Assembly (NCBI GenBank): GCA_041740995.1
Contig: JBGSKY010000294.1
Coordinates: 1 to 49,690 of the forward strand
DNA: 49,690 nucleotides
Reading direction: 5' to 3'
From: JBGSKY01 sp041740995
GTDB lineage: Bacteria; Planctomycetota; Planctomycetia; Pirellulales; Pirellulaceae
In this document: piece after piece, positions 33,327-42,040 of the stretch
Layout: every line of letters begins with the position of its first letter
How positions within the stretch are numbered: the first letter of the stretch is position 1
Notes under the pieces: model-generated
The model's input: only the letters and a program-made list of their open reading frames with translations
Database searches by the model: none
Told to the model about the DNA's origin: nothing
Program-made: the position numbers and the translations under genes

Positions 33327-34904
33327 TTATCCTGCATCTGCATCGCTTGACAATTTAATTGCTCGCTCGATCCGCTTTCGTACCGCTTCGTAGCCAAGCA
33401 ATTCAATGTATTCATAAACCGCCAGTCCGGCTGATTTGCCCGAAAGCGAAACTCGCAAAGCGTTGAGCAGCGTGCCAGGTTTAATCGCTTTGGATTCGGT
33501 GAATACCTTAATATCTTCTTCGACCGCTTGAGCGGTTAGGTCAGTCTGTAAAGCAAGATGATCAGCGTAGTCCAGCAATAAGGCTCGAGTTGCCGCGTCA
33601 GGCAATCGCTTCTTTAGCAAGGCTGCATCCACAGGCAACTGGGAATCGTCGACGAATAATTCATCCAATGAAAAGATGTCACCACCAAAACGGATTCGAT
33701 CAGCCGCGTAAGCAACAATTTTTGTTAAGCGAGTTTTTTGGTCTGAGGAAATTGTCGCGTCAACCCAAACAGCGTTTTGAACGAATGGGACGATCATTTC
33801 GACTTTCTCGTCGACGCTCTGTTGGCTCATCCATCGTGATTGAAAAGATATGAGCTTTTGTGGATCGAATGATGCCGGCGATTTCTGAACTCGTTCGAGC
33901 GAGAAAAGTTCAATTGCTTGTTCCATCGAAAATTGCTCCGTCGAATCGTCGAGGCTCCAGCCAAGCAACAGCAAGTAGTTCAACACGGCCCACGGCAGAA
34001 AGCCAATTTCGCGATAGAAATCAACAACAACTGGATTGAAAACTTCGGGCGTCAAATCGAGTTTGGTTTGTTCGGCAACTTTTCGCCCCATCGCATTCAA
34101 GTTTGCAAAGGCTGGATCTTTAAGATATTTCTCTAACTTGCGCTTGCTCAGCTTGGCTGTTCCGTTAGGCTCGGCGACATAAGGAAGATGTGCAAACGTA
34201 GGTAAAGGATAACCCAGCGATTGCGCGATAAAGATTTGACGCGGTGTATTGGGCAAGTGCTCGATGGCGCGGATGACGTGCGTAATCTGAAGCTCATAAT
34301 CGTCGACGACACTTGCCAGATGATATAAACACGAGCCGTCGGCCCGGGCTATAACATGGTCGGCTTCACCGAGCCATGCAAATTCGAGATCACCGCGCAC
34401 GAGATCGTGAAACTTACAAAAGCCATCGCGAGGCATTTTCAAGCGAACAACATACGATCGACCTTCAGCTTCCCACTGCTTGGCCATCGCTTCATCGGTT
34501 GCCATCCAGCGCCGGTCGTATACGAAGGGTTCCTTAGCCGCGTCGGCTGCCTGGCGCAACGCTTGCAACTCTTCAGGAGTGCTGTAATCGCGGTATGCGT
34601 GACCGCTGGCCAACAATTTTTCGACGGCCGACTTATGACTTTCTTGACGTTGCGATTGGAAGTATGGAGCGTGCGGACCGCCGACTTCTGGACCTTCATC
34701 CCATTGTAGGCCCAACCATCGAAAGCCATCCAAGATCGGCTGCAGCGCTTCTTCGACGTTACGCTGGTTATCGGTGTCATCGATGCGGAGAATGAACTGA
34801 CCGCCGGACTGCCGAGCGAAAAGATAATTGAAGAATGCCGTTCGGACCCCGCCAATATGCAAATATCCGGTTGGGCTGGGTGCAAATCGCGTTCGGATCG
34901 TCAT
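33327..34904 (-). CDS. gltX: Glutamyl-tRNA synthetase
   Basis: A 525-residue class I aminoacyl-tRNA synthetase charging tRNA-Glu (or tRNA-Gln when non-discriminating). The HIGH-type motif is PSPTGYLHIGGVRTA (16-19 HIGG) and the KMSKS-type motif is KLSKR (251-255). YLASVVDD-like SCLYHLASVVDDYELQITHVIRAIEHLPNTPRQ is a GltX signature region. The C-terminal helical anticodon-binding domain is complete. Starts at ATG 34904. It leads a minus-strand unit with two uncharacterised genes behind it (26-base gap, then a 14-base overlap). Confidence 0.96.
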   Translation of the reverse strand: MTIRTRFAPSPTGYLHIGGVRTAFFNYLFARQSGGQFILRIDDTDNQRNVEEALQPILDGFRWLGLQWDEGPEVGGPHAPYFQSQRQESHKSAVEKLLASGHAYRDYSTPEELQALRQAADAAKEPFVYDRRWMATDEAMAKQWEAEGRSYVVRLKMPRDGFCKFHDLVRGDLEFAWLGEADHVIARADGSCLYHLASVVDDYELQITHVIRAIEHLPNTPRQIFIAQSLGYPLPTFAHLPYVAEPNGTAKLSKRKLEKYLKDPAFANLNAMGRKVAEQTKLDLTPEVFNPVVVDFYREIGFLPWAVLNYLLLLGWSLDDSTEQFSMEQAIELFSLERVQKSPASFDPQKLISFQSRWMSQQSVDEKVEMIVPFVQNAVWVDATISSDQKTRLTKIVAYAADRIRFGGDIFSLDELFVDDSQLPVDAALLKKRLPDAATRALLLDYADHLALQTDLTAQAVEEDIKVFTESKAIKPGTLLNALRVSLSGKSAGLAVYEYIELLGYEAVRKRIERAIKLSSDADAG

Positions 34905-35208
34905 TGATAAAATTTATTTGGTTGAAAAACATGGCTAGGCGAAGCGACCATTAATCATGGTCAATCGACCTGTGCTGAAAATCTTTGCCGCTACGTCGCC
35001 TGTGCAGTAGCTTAGCGGTAACTGTAGCACAGACGACCAAAGGCGTATATTTGTCTTGGCCAATGATCAACCCTAGATTTCCTTTCGGCAAGCGTCGAAG
35101 GACTCAGGTTTTACGCCTTGTCAATTCGGGTATAAAGTTTTGTGAATGTCTAGCGAAGTTGTCTAGTGCGGCACACAAATTTAGATCGGTTAGGAAATTA
35201 TTAGCTCA
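34905..35208. promoter_or_regulatory. Divergent region between gltX and surE
   Basis: About 300 bases with no gene. It must hold promoters for both directions, which I could not pin down. It contains a long imperfect hairpin: 34995-35005 (GTCGCCTGTGC) pairs with 35027-35037 (GCACAGACGAC) with one mismatch, and CAGT/ACTG extend the stem inward. A weak TAGGA lies 13 bases before the surE ATG. Confidence 0.55.
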
Positions 35209-35895
35209 ATGAGGATCTTATTAACCAACGATGACGGAATCGAAGCGGAAGGACTGCAAAGTCTCTACCGCCGCTTGGTCGCCGAGCATGACGTTTTCGT
35301 TGTCGCGCCACACGAGCAACGCAGCAACTGTGGGCATTGCGTCACTGTCCAGCGTCCGCTGTCGGTTGTCAGCGTTGCAAGCAATCAATGGACGATCGAC
35401 GGGTTTCCAGCCGACTGTATCCGTGTCGCGATGGCTCATCTAAAGCTGCCGATAGATTTAGTCGTTTCCGGAATTAATCATGGTGGCAACCTCGGCGTCG
35501 ATGTCGTAATGAGCGGCACCTGTGCGGCGGCACGTGAAGCAGCCATTCACGGCATACCTGGAATCGCAATTTCTCAAGTCCGAAAGCATGACATCAAACT
35601 TGATTGGGATACCAGCAGCCAGCGAGCGTTCAAACTTTTTGATCAAGTTCGACAACTCGATAAAAGCGGCCCCGGGTTCTGGAACATTAATCTTCCAGCC
35701 GTCGCACCTGACCAAGTTTTAGATCAATCAAAAGTCTGTATTCTGGAGACCAATCCATTGCCGCTGAGCTACGAAATGATCGACAACCGGTTAGAGTATC
35801 GCAGCGATTATCACAGCCGCAAACGCGGAGATAAGACTGACGTCGCGTACTGTTTCGAGGGAATCGCAAGCTTGACTTTTGTTGCAATTCCATAA
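35209..35895 (+). CDS. surE: 5'/3'-nucleotidase SurE
   Basis: A 228-residue SurE family metallophosphatase acting on nucleoside monophosphates. TNDDG (6-10) gives the metal-binding Asp pair; VVAPHEQRSNCGH, DGFPADCIRVA, VSGINHGGNLGVDVVMSGT and AAREAAIHGIPGIAIS are in the standard order and complete the active site. The length is normal, though the C-terminal part after 150 is more divergent. ATG 35209 starts directly at the first beta strand. It is divergent from gltX and ends 10 bases from a convergent glycosyltransferase gene. The physiological role in planctomycetes is unproven. Confidence 0.93.
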   Translation: MRILLTNDDGIEAEGLQSLYRRLVAEHDVFVVAPHEQRSNCGHCVTVQRPLSVVSVASNQWTIDGFPADCIRVAMAHLKLPIDLVVSGINHGGNLGVDVVMSGTCAAAREAAIHGIPGIAISQVRKHDIKLDWDTSSQRAFKLFDQVRQLDKSGPGFWNINLPAVAPDQVLDQSKVCILETNPLPLSYEMIDNRLEYRSDYHSRKRGDKTDVAYCFEGIASLTFVAIP

Positions 35896-35905
35896 TTCGG
35901 GAAAA

Positions 35906-37063
35906 CTAGTTTCGAGCAACCGAGCGGATCGCGCTCTCGTATATTTCTTGATGCTTCCTCACCATTTGTTCAACCGAGAAATCGTTCGCGATTTTCGCTC
36001 TCGCATTGCTGGTCAATCGCTCTCGCAAATCGGGTTCTTCAATCAATCGCGTCGATAGCTTGAGCAATTGATCCGCAGCCCCGATTGGATACAGGAAGCC
36101 GCAATTATCATGAACAACCAAGTCGCGATTGCCTGGAATATCCGACGCAAGAACTGGAACGCCGGCTTGCATCGCTTCCATGATCGAGTTGGATTGCCCT
36201 TCGTAAAGACTACCGTTCCAGAATAAATCGACATGCGGTAAAAGATCAGCCATGTCATTGCGGTGGCCAGCAAATTTTATCGCATCAACTGCGCCTGTAT
36301 CGTCGCGATATTGCTCCAGACGATGCAGAAGATCGCCTTCACCAAAGATTACATATTGATATTCAGGTCGAACAACATTAAGCATTCCGGCCGCCCAGAT
36401 TAAATCTTTATAGCCTTTTTGAGGCCAAAGTCTTCCCACGGAAGCCACGATCTTCGTGTTCTCGGGAAGGTTCAATCTCGACAATGCTTCGGAACGACGT
36501 ATCGATGATGTTCTTGCGGTCGCTATGCCGTTATGGACGATCGTAAACGACGAAGCGGGCAAACCTTTCCTAACATAAAAATCGCGAATAGCCGAGCTGT
36601 TCGTGAGAATCCCAGTCGTATGACGCGCTAAGTATCGATCGATAATCAATTGGTATGCAGACTTCCATGGATCAACGCACCGCTCCCCGCCAAAGATAAT
36701 CGGAACTTTATTCTTCAACGCGGCATATCGACCGTAAGCGTTGGCAGCGAAAATCCAAGTATGAACAATGTCGGGATTGATCACTTGCAAGCTTGATCGC
36801 AAACGACGCAAAGCGAACGGATCAAACTTGCCGCGCTTATTAATTTCAATGACCGGTATCCTAGACGCCTGTAGTTCCGCCAGATAGTGACCGCTGCGTG
36901 TCAAAGTAATCACATACGGATCGAACCGTTCGCGATCGATCGATTGTGCAAGCGTTACCAATTGCTTTTCCGCGCCGCCTTGGTCCAGCGTCGGAATGAT
37001 CCAACATATTCGAATTGGTCGCGATGCCGCAGAATTCGCCTGAGATGTGTTTTCAAGTGCCAT
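35906..37063 (-). CDS. Glycosyltransferase family 4 protein
   Basis: A 385-residue GT-B glycosyltransferase. The N-terminal domain opens with RICWIIPTLDQGGAEKQLVTLA, a GT4 hallmark with the GGAE loop. The C-terminal domain has VASVGRLWPQKGYKDLIWA, YVIFGEGDL and NGSLYEGQSNSIMEAMQAGVPVLASD, in which Glu-x7-Glu is intact. It likely transfers a sugar in exopolysaccharide or lipid glycan assembly. The frame reaches TTG 37120, but ATG 37063 places the family N-terminus sensibly. A second GT-like gene lies 137 bases upstream on the same strand. Confidence 0.91.
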   Translation of the reverse strand: MALENTSQANSAASRPIRICWIIPTLDQGGAEKQLVTLAQSIDRERFDPYVITLTRSGHYLAELQASRIPVIEINKRGKFDPFALRRLRSSLQVINPDIVHTWIFAANAYGRYAALKNKVPIIFGGERCVDPWKSAYQLIIDRYLARHTTGILTNSSAIRDFYVRKGLPASSFTIVHNGIATARTSSIRRSEALSRLNLPENTKIVASVGRLWPQKGYKDLIWAAGMLNVVRPEYQYVIFGEGDLLHRLEQYRDDTGAVDAIKFAGHRNDMADLLPHVDLFWNGSLYEGQSNSIMEAMQAGVPVLASDIPGNRDLVVHDNCGFLYPIGAADQLLKLSTRLIEEPDLRERLTSNARAKIANDFSVEQMVRKHQEIYESAIRSVARN

Positions 37064-37199
37064 GAATATCGAGTTCTTTGCAGCAATTTCTATGGCTAAG
37101 CCAATGTTACGATCACGCAACTCACTAGCCAGCGACCGAACATTCTAGCCGAAAGGAAACGTGTTGCGCTGCCTGAAACTTCTTCATGCAATTGGACAA

Positions 37200-38387
37200 T
37201 TAACAAGTTGATAAAAGATTGAGCCAGAAATCGATGTACTGCTTCCGTCGCAACTTCCAATTTACAGAGCTTCGCAGTCGTTCTGCTATTACTTTCGCTC
37301 GATCTGGAGATTCTAAAAAGCTTTCAAGCCGAGCCACCTGCTCGTTGATTTCGGGATTTACGGAATCAAACAGCTGCGCAACGGCAGAATCGCTAGCCGT
37401 GTCGATCGCGTCAGTAATCGATTGTGTCATCAGCGTTGGCGTGCCGGTCGCAAATGCAGTCGGGAGATAAAAGTGGCGTCCATGTGTTGCCGCAGGACGG
37501 ATAACCAAATCGGCTGCTTGATAAACTGATTCGAGGTTGTCAAAAGAACTGTGCAATAAAATTTCATGGTGGCAACCCTGATCGCGAAGCATTGCATAAT
37601 GCCGACGCACACAATCCCCGCTGCCGAATACCCAACCGCGAAAACGAGTTCGATCAGCTTGCAACTCGGCAAGCCGGCTCAAAAATTGGTGCTCTTCTTC
37701 AGTTGCATGAGATTCAAAAAAAACGACAACCAAGGGCAATTCTGGTGGCACTGCAAAGTCGCTACTGGAATGCTGCAAAATCGTTTTGGCTTTTTCGCGT
37801 GATTGCTTGGAGTAGTCAAACCACTCCAAGGCGGCCCAGGGTTCACGAAAAATACGCGATTCATCGATGCCATTGGCGATTGCAAGTCGGTGATTGGCGG
37901 CCGTCGGCACAACGAAATAGGCATTGGGATTTCGAGCCAATACTTCGATTCCGGTCTGCTGTGCTGACAAAGTACGGCTATAGTGCAGATCGGCTAATTT
38001 GGTGTCCAAGCCAAGCGGATTGGTTTGCTGATTAAGGTTGACTAGAAGTTTCAAACGATCGAGCTTGGATAGCACTTTGCTCTGCGGTGCCAACGCTGGG
38101 GTATCCAAATAGATCGCATCAAATTCGCCAGCATGGCGTTCAATCCACTGCCACAGGTTGCGTTGAAAAAAAGATTCGTTCCAAGCGGAAATAGGCGGCG
38201 GCAATATTCGATGAACCAATTGCTCACGAAACATAAACGAAGCTGGCCAGCGAGAATTCCAGCGAGGCGTCAGAACGGTGACGTCGATTCCACTACTGCC
38301 GAGCCACGTTGAAAACTCTGCAGCGCGGTAAGCGGACTCGCCGCAGATGGGCCAGAAATGTCGGAATACGACCAGTAGCCGCTTCAT
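37200..38387 (-). CDS. Glycosyltransferase-like protein lacking the usual acidic motif
   Basis: A 395-residue protein with GT4-like layout. KRLLVVFRHFWPICGESAYRAAEFSTWLGSSGIDVTVLTPRW is a typical N-terminal start, and the second domain has VVVFFESHATEEEHQFL, GWVFGSGD and VIRPAATHGRHFYLPTAFATGTPTLM. At the position where GT4 enzymes carry Glu-x7-Glu, this protein has His and Thr (THGRHFYLPTA). It may bind sugar nucleotides differently or be non-catalytic. The frame extends to 38645, but that would overlap hpt; ATG 38387 starts the family N-terminus. The gene lies between hpt and a canonical GT4 on the same strand. Confidence 0.75.
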   Translation of the reverse strand: MKRLLVVFRHFWPICGESAYRAAEFSTWLGSSGIDVTVLTPRWNSRWPASFMFREQLVHRILPPPISAWNESFFQRNLWQWIERHAGEFDAIYLDTPALAPQSKVLSKLDRLKLLVNLNQQTNPLGLDTKLADLHYSRTLSAQQTGIEVLARNPNAYFVVPTAANHRLAIANGIDESRIFREPWAALEWFDYSKQSREKAKTILQHSSSDFAVPPELPLVVVFFESHATEEEHQFLSRLAELQADRTRFRGWVFGSGDCVRRHYAMLRDQGCHHEILLHSSFDNLESVYQAADLVIRPAATHGRHFYLPTAFATGTPTLMTQSITDAIDTASDSAVAQLFDSVNPEINEQVARLESFLESPDRAKVIAERLRSSVNWKLRRKQYIDFWLNLLSTC

Positions 38388-38505
38388 AGCCAACAACGGT
38401 CGAAAGTTAGCTTCCCAGAGCGATCGAGCAGGCAGAGAAAAATCGAGCGAACCTGATGCAGTGAAGCATGTTTGTACAAGCAGACCCTGCTGCGGCACTG
38501 TTCCA

Positions 38506-39036
38506 TCACGATTCCGACTCCTCCAAATCGGAGTCTTCCATGACGGCGACGTATGGCAGGTTGCGATAATGATCTTGGTAGTCCAAACCGTAACCGACAA
38601 CAAACTCATTGGGGATTGAGAATGCGACATAGTCTGGCTCGACATCTACGCGGCTCTGGCCCTCTTTTCGCAATAGAACGGCTGACTTGATGCTCGCCGG
38701 TCGCAGTCGCTCCAAGCACGCAGTGACTTCGACCAGAGTTTTACCTGTATCAAAGATATCATCCAGCAAAATGCAATCGCGGCCTTCAATGTCGAGCATC
38801 ATGGCTTGCGAAATGTGCAGTTCACCGCTGTGAGTTCCGCCACGATACGAACTGGCTTGAATCAAACTGATGCGAACGGGCATGTCCAGAAGACGAATCA
38901 AATCGGCCAGCAGCACCAGCGAACCGGTCATGATCGCGATGATGGTCAGCGGTCGCTTTTGATAATCACGCCTCAGGTCCGCCGCCATGCTTTGGATGCC
39001 TGTTTGCAATTGTGATTCGCTAAGTAATATTCTCAC
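38506..39036 (-). CDS. hpt: Hypoxanthine phosphoribosyltransferase
   Basis: A 176-residue purine salvage enzyme making IMP or GMP from hypoxanthine or guanine and PRPP. The PRPP-binding motif is CILLDDIFDTGKTL. SLIQASSYRGGTHSGEL is the flexible-loop region, and LRKEGQSRVDVEPDYVAFSIPNEFVVGYGLDY is the base-binding C-terminus of HPRTs. The C-terminus is acidic (MEDSDLEESES). GTG 39036 is chosen because GGAG lies upstream and the resulting length fits the family; the frame is open to ATG 39087, which would add 17 residues. The glycosyltransferase-like gene follows after 118 bases. Confidence 0.93.
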   Translation of the reverse strand: MRILLSESQLQTGIQSMAADLRRDYQKRPLTIIAIMTGSLVLLADLIRLLDMPVRISLIQASSYRGGTHSGELHISQAMMLDIEGRDCILLDDIFDTGKTLVEVTACLERLRPASIKSAVLLRKEGQSRVDVEPDYVAFSIPNEFVVGYGLDYQDHYRNLPYVAVMEDSDLEESES

Positions 39037-39192
39037 AGACGCTTTCGCTCCGACGAAAGAAACAAATTGATAATCCAAACATCTCAATCTAGCGAAACAT
39101 TGCTGCGTCGCAGGCGGGGTATTATGGTCGCCAAAGCGGCTTTGAGCCAGTGGTTATCATGGCTCACTCAAGCGTTTGGGTTCGATACGAAA

Positions 39193-40683
39193 TTAGTTCA
39201 AGTCAAAAACCTTGTCAGAAGAAAAAAGCGGCTTTGTTCCGACCTCGTCGCGTTTTTTGCGATCGACTTGTAGGCTCTTGACGTCAATGAGTGCCCCGCC
39301 GGTGGCAACGACCGAGATAGATCCACTTTTGGTTTTTCGCCACTCTACAATTGAATCTATCATACCCAGGGGCGTGCTGATGGCTTGATATTGTTTCCAT
39401 TGCTTGAATTCATCGGAAACATTGGACAGGTTTGACCGACGAATCAATTCGCAGACAACGGCTAAATCAAAAATATGTCGCAAGCGTGCGTAGATCGGAA
39501 ACTGCGTTTGCAAAGCTCCGAAATTTTCAGTGAAGCTAGCGGCAAATCCGTCAGCCGCCGCGTCATGTTCTAACGCGTTAAATCGCTGGCCGGTTGCGTT
39601 CATCCATTCGGCTTGTGATAGAACGCGAACCATAGATTGATCTAAATGGTAGTCGATGTCGTCCAGTTGGTCGTTCGTGATCATACTCACAGGATTTTCC
39701 GAAATTGCAAACCACCATCGGACCATGCTGTTTGGTGAAGCTTCGGGTTCACGGTCCGAATGAGACCAATACGATTGAATCAAAGGAACGTTGCCCGCTA
39801 ATTCTAGCCCAAGTCGTTTCATGTGTTCGTCTGCTGCGATCAAAGCGACACCGGTCGGGCAACCATCAGGCAGATTGATTAACCGCAAATTTTGAGGCCC
39901 TAACGTCTGTCCGATCAAAGCAGCGAACTTGGCTGGATTTTTTTGTAGCAGCTTCATTGAGTTTGGAGTGGCGATCAATGCCGACAATTCGGCCAAACGT
40001 TCTTGCTGTGGATCGATCGTACAACCAAACGCCCCGCGACCGTTGAACACAACCGAAGCAACCGTCATCAAGTCTTCAAGCAGAACTGGTGGCAAGCCGG
40101 TTTTCTCGCTGATGGGAACGCGTTGGGCATTCAATTCGAAGCCGCCTGCCGGCCCGCCGATGTACCATTCACGCTGACTCGTATCCCAATGCAAATAGTC
40201 GATTCGCGATAAACCACCGAGCATCAACGTTGCAGCTTGAGTCGCCAGTTCGCGTAGATTTTGATGCTCGATGGCTTGACTGATTTGCGTCAACGAAACC
40301 CAGCGAAGTGATTCCGATTGTTGCATTTGGCCAAGCAGAGACCGCAATGTTTCGTTATCGCTTTTGATCGCAGGGCCAATGGGCGCAGATTCTGCGCTCG
40401 CGACCCGGTGCATTACGCCAGATGCGTCAAGATATACGCCGCTGGCGAATGGAATGATCGAATCGTCGGTGTCCCAATCGGCATCAACTGTCGTTTGAAT
40501 TAAGTCAATCAATGTGTCGAAGTCTGCAAAGGCTGCACCGCCTTGTTGACTCTGACTGTTTAATGCTGATTGCGAATTGGCGGAAGCCGCGGCGGAAGTT
40601 GTCTGAGCCTTGAGCACAGAATTGCAAAGCAAGCACAGTAAGATGGTTGCGGAACGTAACAAAACCAGCGATGCAGTTCGCAT
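39193..40683 (-). CDS. Secreted protein resembling planctomycete DUF1598
   Basis: A 496-residue protein with a signal peptide from ATG 40683 (RTASLVLLRSATILLCLLCNSVLKAQ), followed by a low-complexity Ala/Ser/Gln stretch. The body includes FADFDTLIDLIQTTVDADWD, RIDYLHWDTSQREWYIGGPAGGF and TIDPQQERLAELSALIATP, which fit the DUF1598 type I associate with planctomycetes. Function unknown; no catalytic motif recognised. The frame extends to 40746, but the earlier codons lack signal character. A short gap separates it from the EEP-family gene on the same strand, with no visible shared promoter. The assignment is from memory of family character and only moderate. Confidence 0.7.
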   Translation of the reverse strand: MRTASLVLLRSATILLCLLCNSVLKAQTTSAAASANSQSALNSQSQQGGAAFADFDTLIDLIQTTVDADWDTDDSIIPFASGVYLDASGVMHRVASAESAPIGPAIKSDNETLRSLLGQMQQSESLRWVSLTQISQAIEHQNLRELATQAATLMLGGLSRIDYLHWDTSQREWYIGGPAGGFELNAQRVPISEKTGLPPVLLEDLMTVASVVFNGRGAFGCTIDPQQERLAELSALIATPNSMKLLQKNPAKFAALIGQTLGPQNLRLINLPDGCPTGVALIAADEHMKRLGLELAGNVPLIQSYWSHSDREPEASPNSMVRWWFAISENPVSMITNDQLDDIDYHLDQSMVRVLSQAEWMNATGQRFNALEHDAAADGFAASFTENFGALQTQFPIYARLRHIFDLAVVCELIRRSNLSNVSDEFKQWKQYQAISTPLGMIDSIVEWRKTKSGSISVVATGGALIDVKSLQVDRKKRDEVGTKPLFSSDKVFDLN

Positions 40684-40789
40684 AAGAATTCTCGGATTCG
40701 CGTAGTAGGGAGAATTCTTAATCGTATCAGATTCGGCGTGCGACAATCGAAAACTTGTCCATCAGACTCCGAGTATTAACGTCAGGGAC

Positions 40790-42040
40790 CTACGGATTAG
40801 GTAGCAACAGATCGGCCCAGACTAAACGATGATCGCTGACGTCGAGCAATTTTTCCTGGCCTTTTGGCAAGTCTTGCGTACGCGGCCAGAAAACACCGCA
40901 TTGACTGATCTCAAGTTTCGCACTTGGAAGCAAGTAATCGCAACGAAGATTGCCGACTGACTGGTCGTTGAAGTCGCAAGTGTCGTATTGGCTCTCGCCA
41001 ACGTGCTCAAGATTCTTGCCTTGCTGAGTCTCGGCGGCCTCGACCGCGCCCAAGCTGGCGGGTGTCTGGGTTGCGTTCACGGCTGGTGAACGTAACAGCG
41101 ATTGAATGATTTCATGTGATCCATCGCCGTCGGCAGGGTCTGCATTTTGATCGCCTGCCACCACAAACAATGCGTCTTCGCTCAGAGGTCCGAAATTTTC
41201 GTTGTCATCAAAGATGTAGTAACCATCGTGATCGCTGCAAACGTAGTCGCGGAGCAGCCGAATCTCATCATGATTGCGTTTGCCATTGCGATCTTCTGGG
41301 CCGTCAAAGACTGGAGGCGTCGGGTGCGCGACGACAAAGTGAATCGTCCGCCCTTCGATAGAAATTGGAACATCCCAATGACTCTTGGAACTTAGCCGCA
41401 ATGATGCCCAAGCTTCTTCGGAGTAGTAGCTCTCGCCGTTTAGCAATACGGGGATCTCGGCAACCGGCATAAGTTTCCAGCGGAATTTTTGAAAGGTCCG
41501 CACTGCGGCAGTATCGATTGGAAAACGGCTAATCACCAACATTCCGTACTGCCCAGGATGAGTTCCATAGCCCCAGGCATCATTTGGAGTTGAGAATTTT
41601 CCGTCGTTATCGAGATCTAAACCTGAGTCGACGCCGGTGTTAACTTCCGCGCAGTAATGAAAGGTCCAAGGTCGTTTGATTTCGTCCGCATTGAGGTAAC
41701 GGTCAAGAAAAACTTGAGCGCTCTGGCCGCCGTCGTAATCGAATTCATTCAATAAAAAAACATCGGGATCGATCGTATGCAAGATCTTCGCAACATGTGC
41801 TGCTTGCTCGCTGCCGCTTTGGAGTTCGTCGGTAAGCTGTCCGTGTTTACTGCGAAACAATGACGCATTGAAAGTTGCAAAGCGCAGCGAACTGGAGTCG
41901 GATCGGGCAGGCCGCAATTCTGCAACCGCTGCGGTATCAAGCTGTGCCGATTGGACGCCTTGCGAAAACCCAACGGAACAACTTGCTAACAAAGCGATGC
42001 ACAGAGGCCCAATGCGATGTAAAACCTTGACGGCAATCAT
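40790..42040 (-). CDS. Exported endonuclease/exonuclease/phosphatase family protein
   Basis: A 416-residue DNase I-like hydrolase. Family residues: Asn in FATFNAS, Glu in LLNEFDYD, His in VVAHPTPP, AGDQNADPADGDG, RCDYLLPS and the C-terminal SDHRLVWADL. The N-terminus is a signal peptide with a lipobox-like LASC (18-21), so it may be a lipoprotein. An inserted loop contains DLDNDGKFSTPND, which resembles a calcium-binding repeat. Substrate could be nucleic acid or a phosphodiester; not determinable. Its ATG overlaps the stop of the large heme-binding protein gene by four bases, implying coupled translation. Confidence 0.88.
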   Translation of the reverse strand: MIAVKVLHRIGPLCIALLASCSVGFSQGVQSAQLDTAAVAELRPARSDSSSLRFATFNASLFRSKHGQLTDELQSGSEQAAHVAKILHTIDPDVFLLNEFDYDGGQSAQVFLDRYLNADEIKRPWTFHYCAEVNTGVDSGLDLDNDGKFSTPNDAWGYGTHPGQYGMLVISRFPIDTAAVRTFQKFRWKLMPVAEIPVLLNGESYYSEEAWASLRLSSKSHWDVPISIEGRTIHFVVAHPTPPVFDGPEDRNGKRNHDEIRLLRDYVCSDHDGYYIFDDNENFGPLSEDALFVVAGDQNADPADGDGSHEIIQSLLRSPAVNATQTPASLGAVEAAETQQGKNLEHVGESQYDTCDFNDQSVGNLRCDYLLPSAKLEISQCGVFWPRTQDLPKGQEKLLDVSDHRLVWADLLLPNP

